From NCBI GenBank assembly GCA_002171085.1, contig NHGV01000012.1:104480-119979 (forward strand): DNA of 15,500 nt. The letters run 5' to 3'. Positions within the stretch are counted from its first letter, which is position 1. Each line of letters starts with the position of its first letter. Below, piece after piece: positions 15,080-15,500 of the stretch. The translations under genes and the position numbers were made by a program. Below the pieces are notes generated by a model, which saw only the letters and a list, made by a program, of their open reading frames with translations, did not search any database and was not told where the DNA came from. This DNA is from Pelagibacteraceae bacterium TMED146 (GTDB lineage Bacteria; Pseudomonadota; Alphaproteobacteria; Pelagibacterales; Pelagibacteraceae).

Positions 15080-15500
15080 GATTTTTTATTATTTTAATCA
15101 CTTTAATTGTAGGAGGAATTTATTTTTTTTCAGAATTTAAAGCTGATGATTTTACAAAAAATATTATAGAAAATGAAGCAACCAAGGTAGCTGAGAGGGA
15201 AGTTAAAATAGATAATTTAAAAATAGATTTTTTAAAAGAACAAATAACATTAAAAAATATTACTATCAAAAATAATGACGGGTTTCCTGGTGATTTATTA
15301 AAGATCAAAGATGTTAAAATAATTACCAACTTAAAATCTGTCATTAGTGACACCGTAGAAATTAAACTAGTCGATTTAAATGGTATTAATTTTCAATACA
15401 AAGTTTTGATAAGAAATGGTGAAATTGTAGATAACCTCTCTTTAATCAACCAGGCATTAAAGCAAGAAAGAAGTGGTCAGGGGAAAAGCAGTAAGAATGA
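15076..15500 (+). CDS. AsmA-like/DUF748-type envelope protein, N-terminal part
   Basis: The first 141 codons are seen and the frame is still open at the right edge. An N-terminal membrane anchor or signal segment (MRFFIILITLIVGGIYFF) is followed by a predicted beta-rich region: REVKIDNLKIDFLKEQITLKN, then ITIKNNDGFPGDLLKIKDVK, then a hydrophobic strand ending in VDLNGINFQYKV. The pattern of 'linker strand, L.N..I.N..GF....L..I..V.....L.S' is typical of the N-terminus of AsmA/DUF748-related proteins, which belong to the superfamily of periplasmic bridge-like proteins linked to outer-membrane lipid or envelope homeostasis. Assignment to the superfamily is moderate and the subgroup is not certain from this fragment. 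The ATG overlaps the stop of the 40-codon gene, so it is in the J-protein operon. Confidence 0.6.
   Translation, partial: MRFFIILITLIVGGIYFFSEFKADDFTKNIIENEATKVAEREVKIDNLKIDFLKEQITLKNITIKNNDGFPGDLLKIKDVKIITNLKSVISDTVEIKLVDLNGINFQYKVLIRNGEIVDNLSLINQALKQERSGQGKSSKN

Noticed and set aside
1..15500. CRISPR array, insertion sequence, tRNA, phage or defence genes
   Set aside because: No regularly spaced repeats, transposase or integrase motifs, tRNA cloverleaf or recognisable defence domains were seen; gaps between genes are too short to hold them.

Overview
The window looks like a piece of chromosome from a streamlined, AT-rich alphaproteobacterium, most probably a marine SAR11/Pelagibacterales-type organism. 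Visible reasons are the very high A+T in both genes and gaps, the Lys/Asn/Ile-rich proteins, gaps of mostly 0-70 bases, overlapping genes, and protein families of alphaproteobacterial type: a plant/alphaproteobacterial glutamate-cysteine ligase with its partner GshB, an IbpA-like small heat-shock protein, and a membrane-anchored DnaJ protein of Pam18-like layout. The taxonomic call is inference. No mobile element, CRISPR array, tRNA, rRNA or phage gene was seen, and no gene-free stretch reaches 300 bases; the longest is the 117-base gap before gshA.

Layout. 1-858: the 5' part of gpmA (minus) diverges from cutA and an overlapping VanZ-like membrane protein gene. 865-5758: a minus-strand block of sseA (mercaptopyruvate sulfurtransferase), a short RND adaptor and a full-length HAE1-type RND pump. 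5793-7295: a DMT-family permease followed with no gap by an AlkA-type DNA glycosylase. 7285-7578: a DUF1330 gene converging on the glycosylase gene. 7612-9446: a purine-type phosphoribosyltransferase and an NCS2 purine permease, convergent and sharing one strong bidirectional terminator; together they would import and salvage purine bases. 9564-11826: the glutathione operon gshA-gshB, ending in a hairpin. 11863-12309: an IbpA-like small heat-shock gene with a heat-shock-type promoter and a leader that folds like a ROSE RNA thermometer. 12397-14469: oligopeptidase B. 14472-15500: an ATGA-overlapped operon of a membrane J-protein, a 40-residue membrane peptide and the start of an AsmA-like protein, which diverges from ptrB with only two bases between the start codons.

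Most of the content is housekeeping. The points most worth a second look are the ROSE-like leader of the small heat-shock gene, the RND adaptor that lacks the alpha-helical hairpin normally used to reach a TolC-type channel, and the J-protein/micropeptide/AsmA-like operon. I did not find a clearly new multi-gene system.
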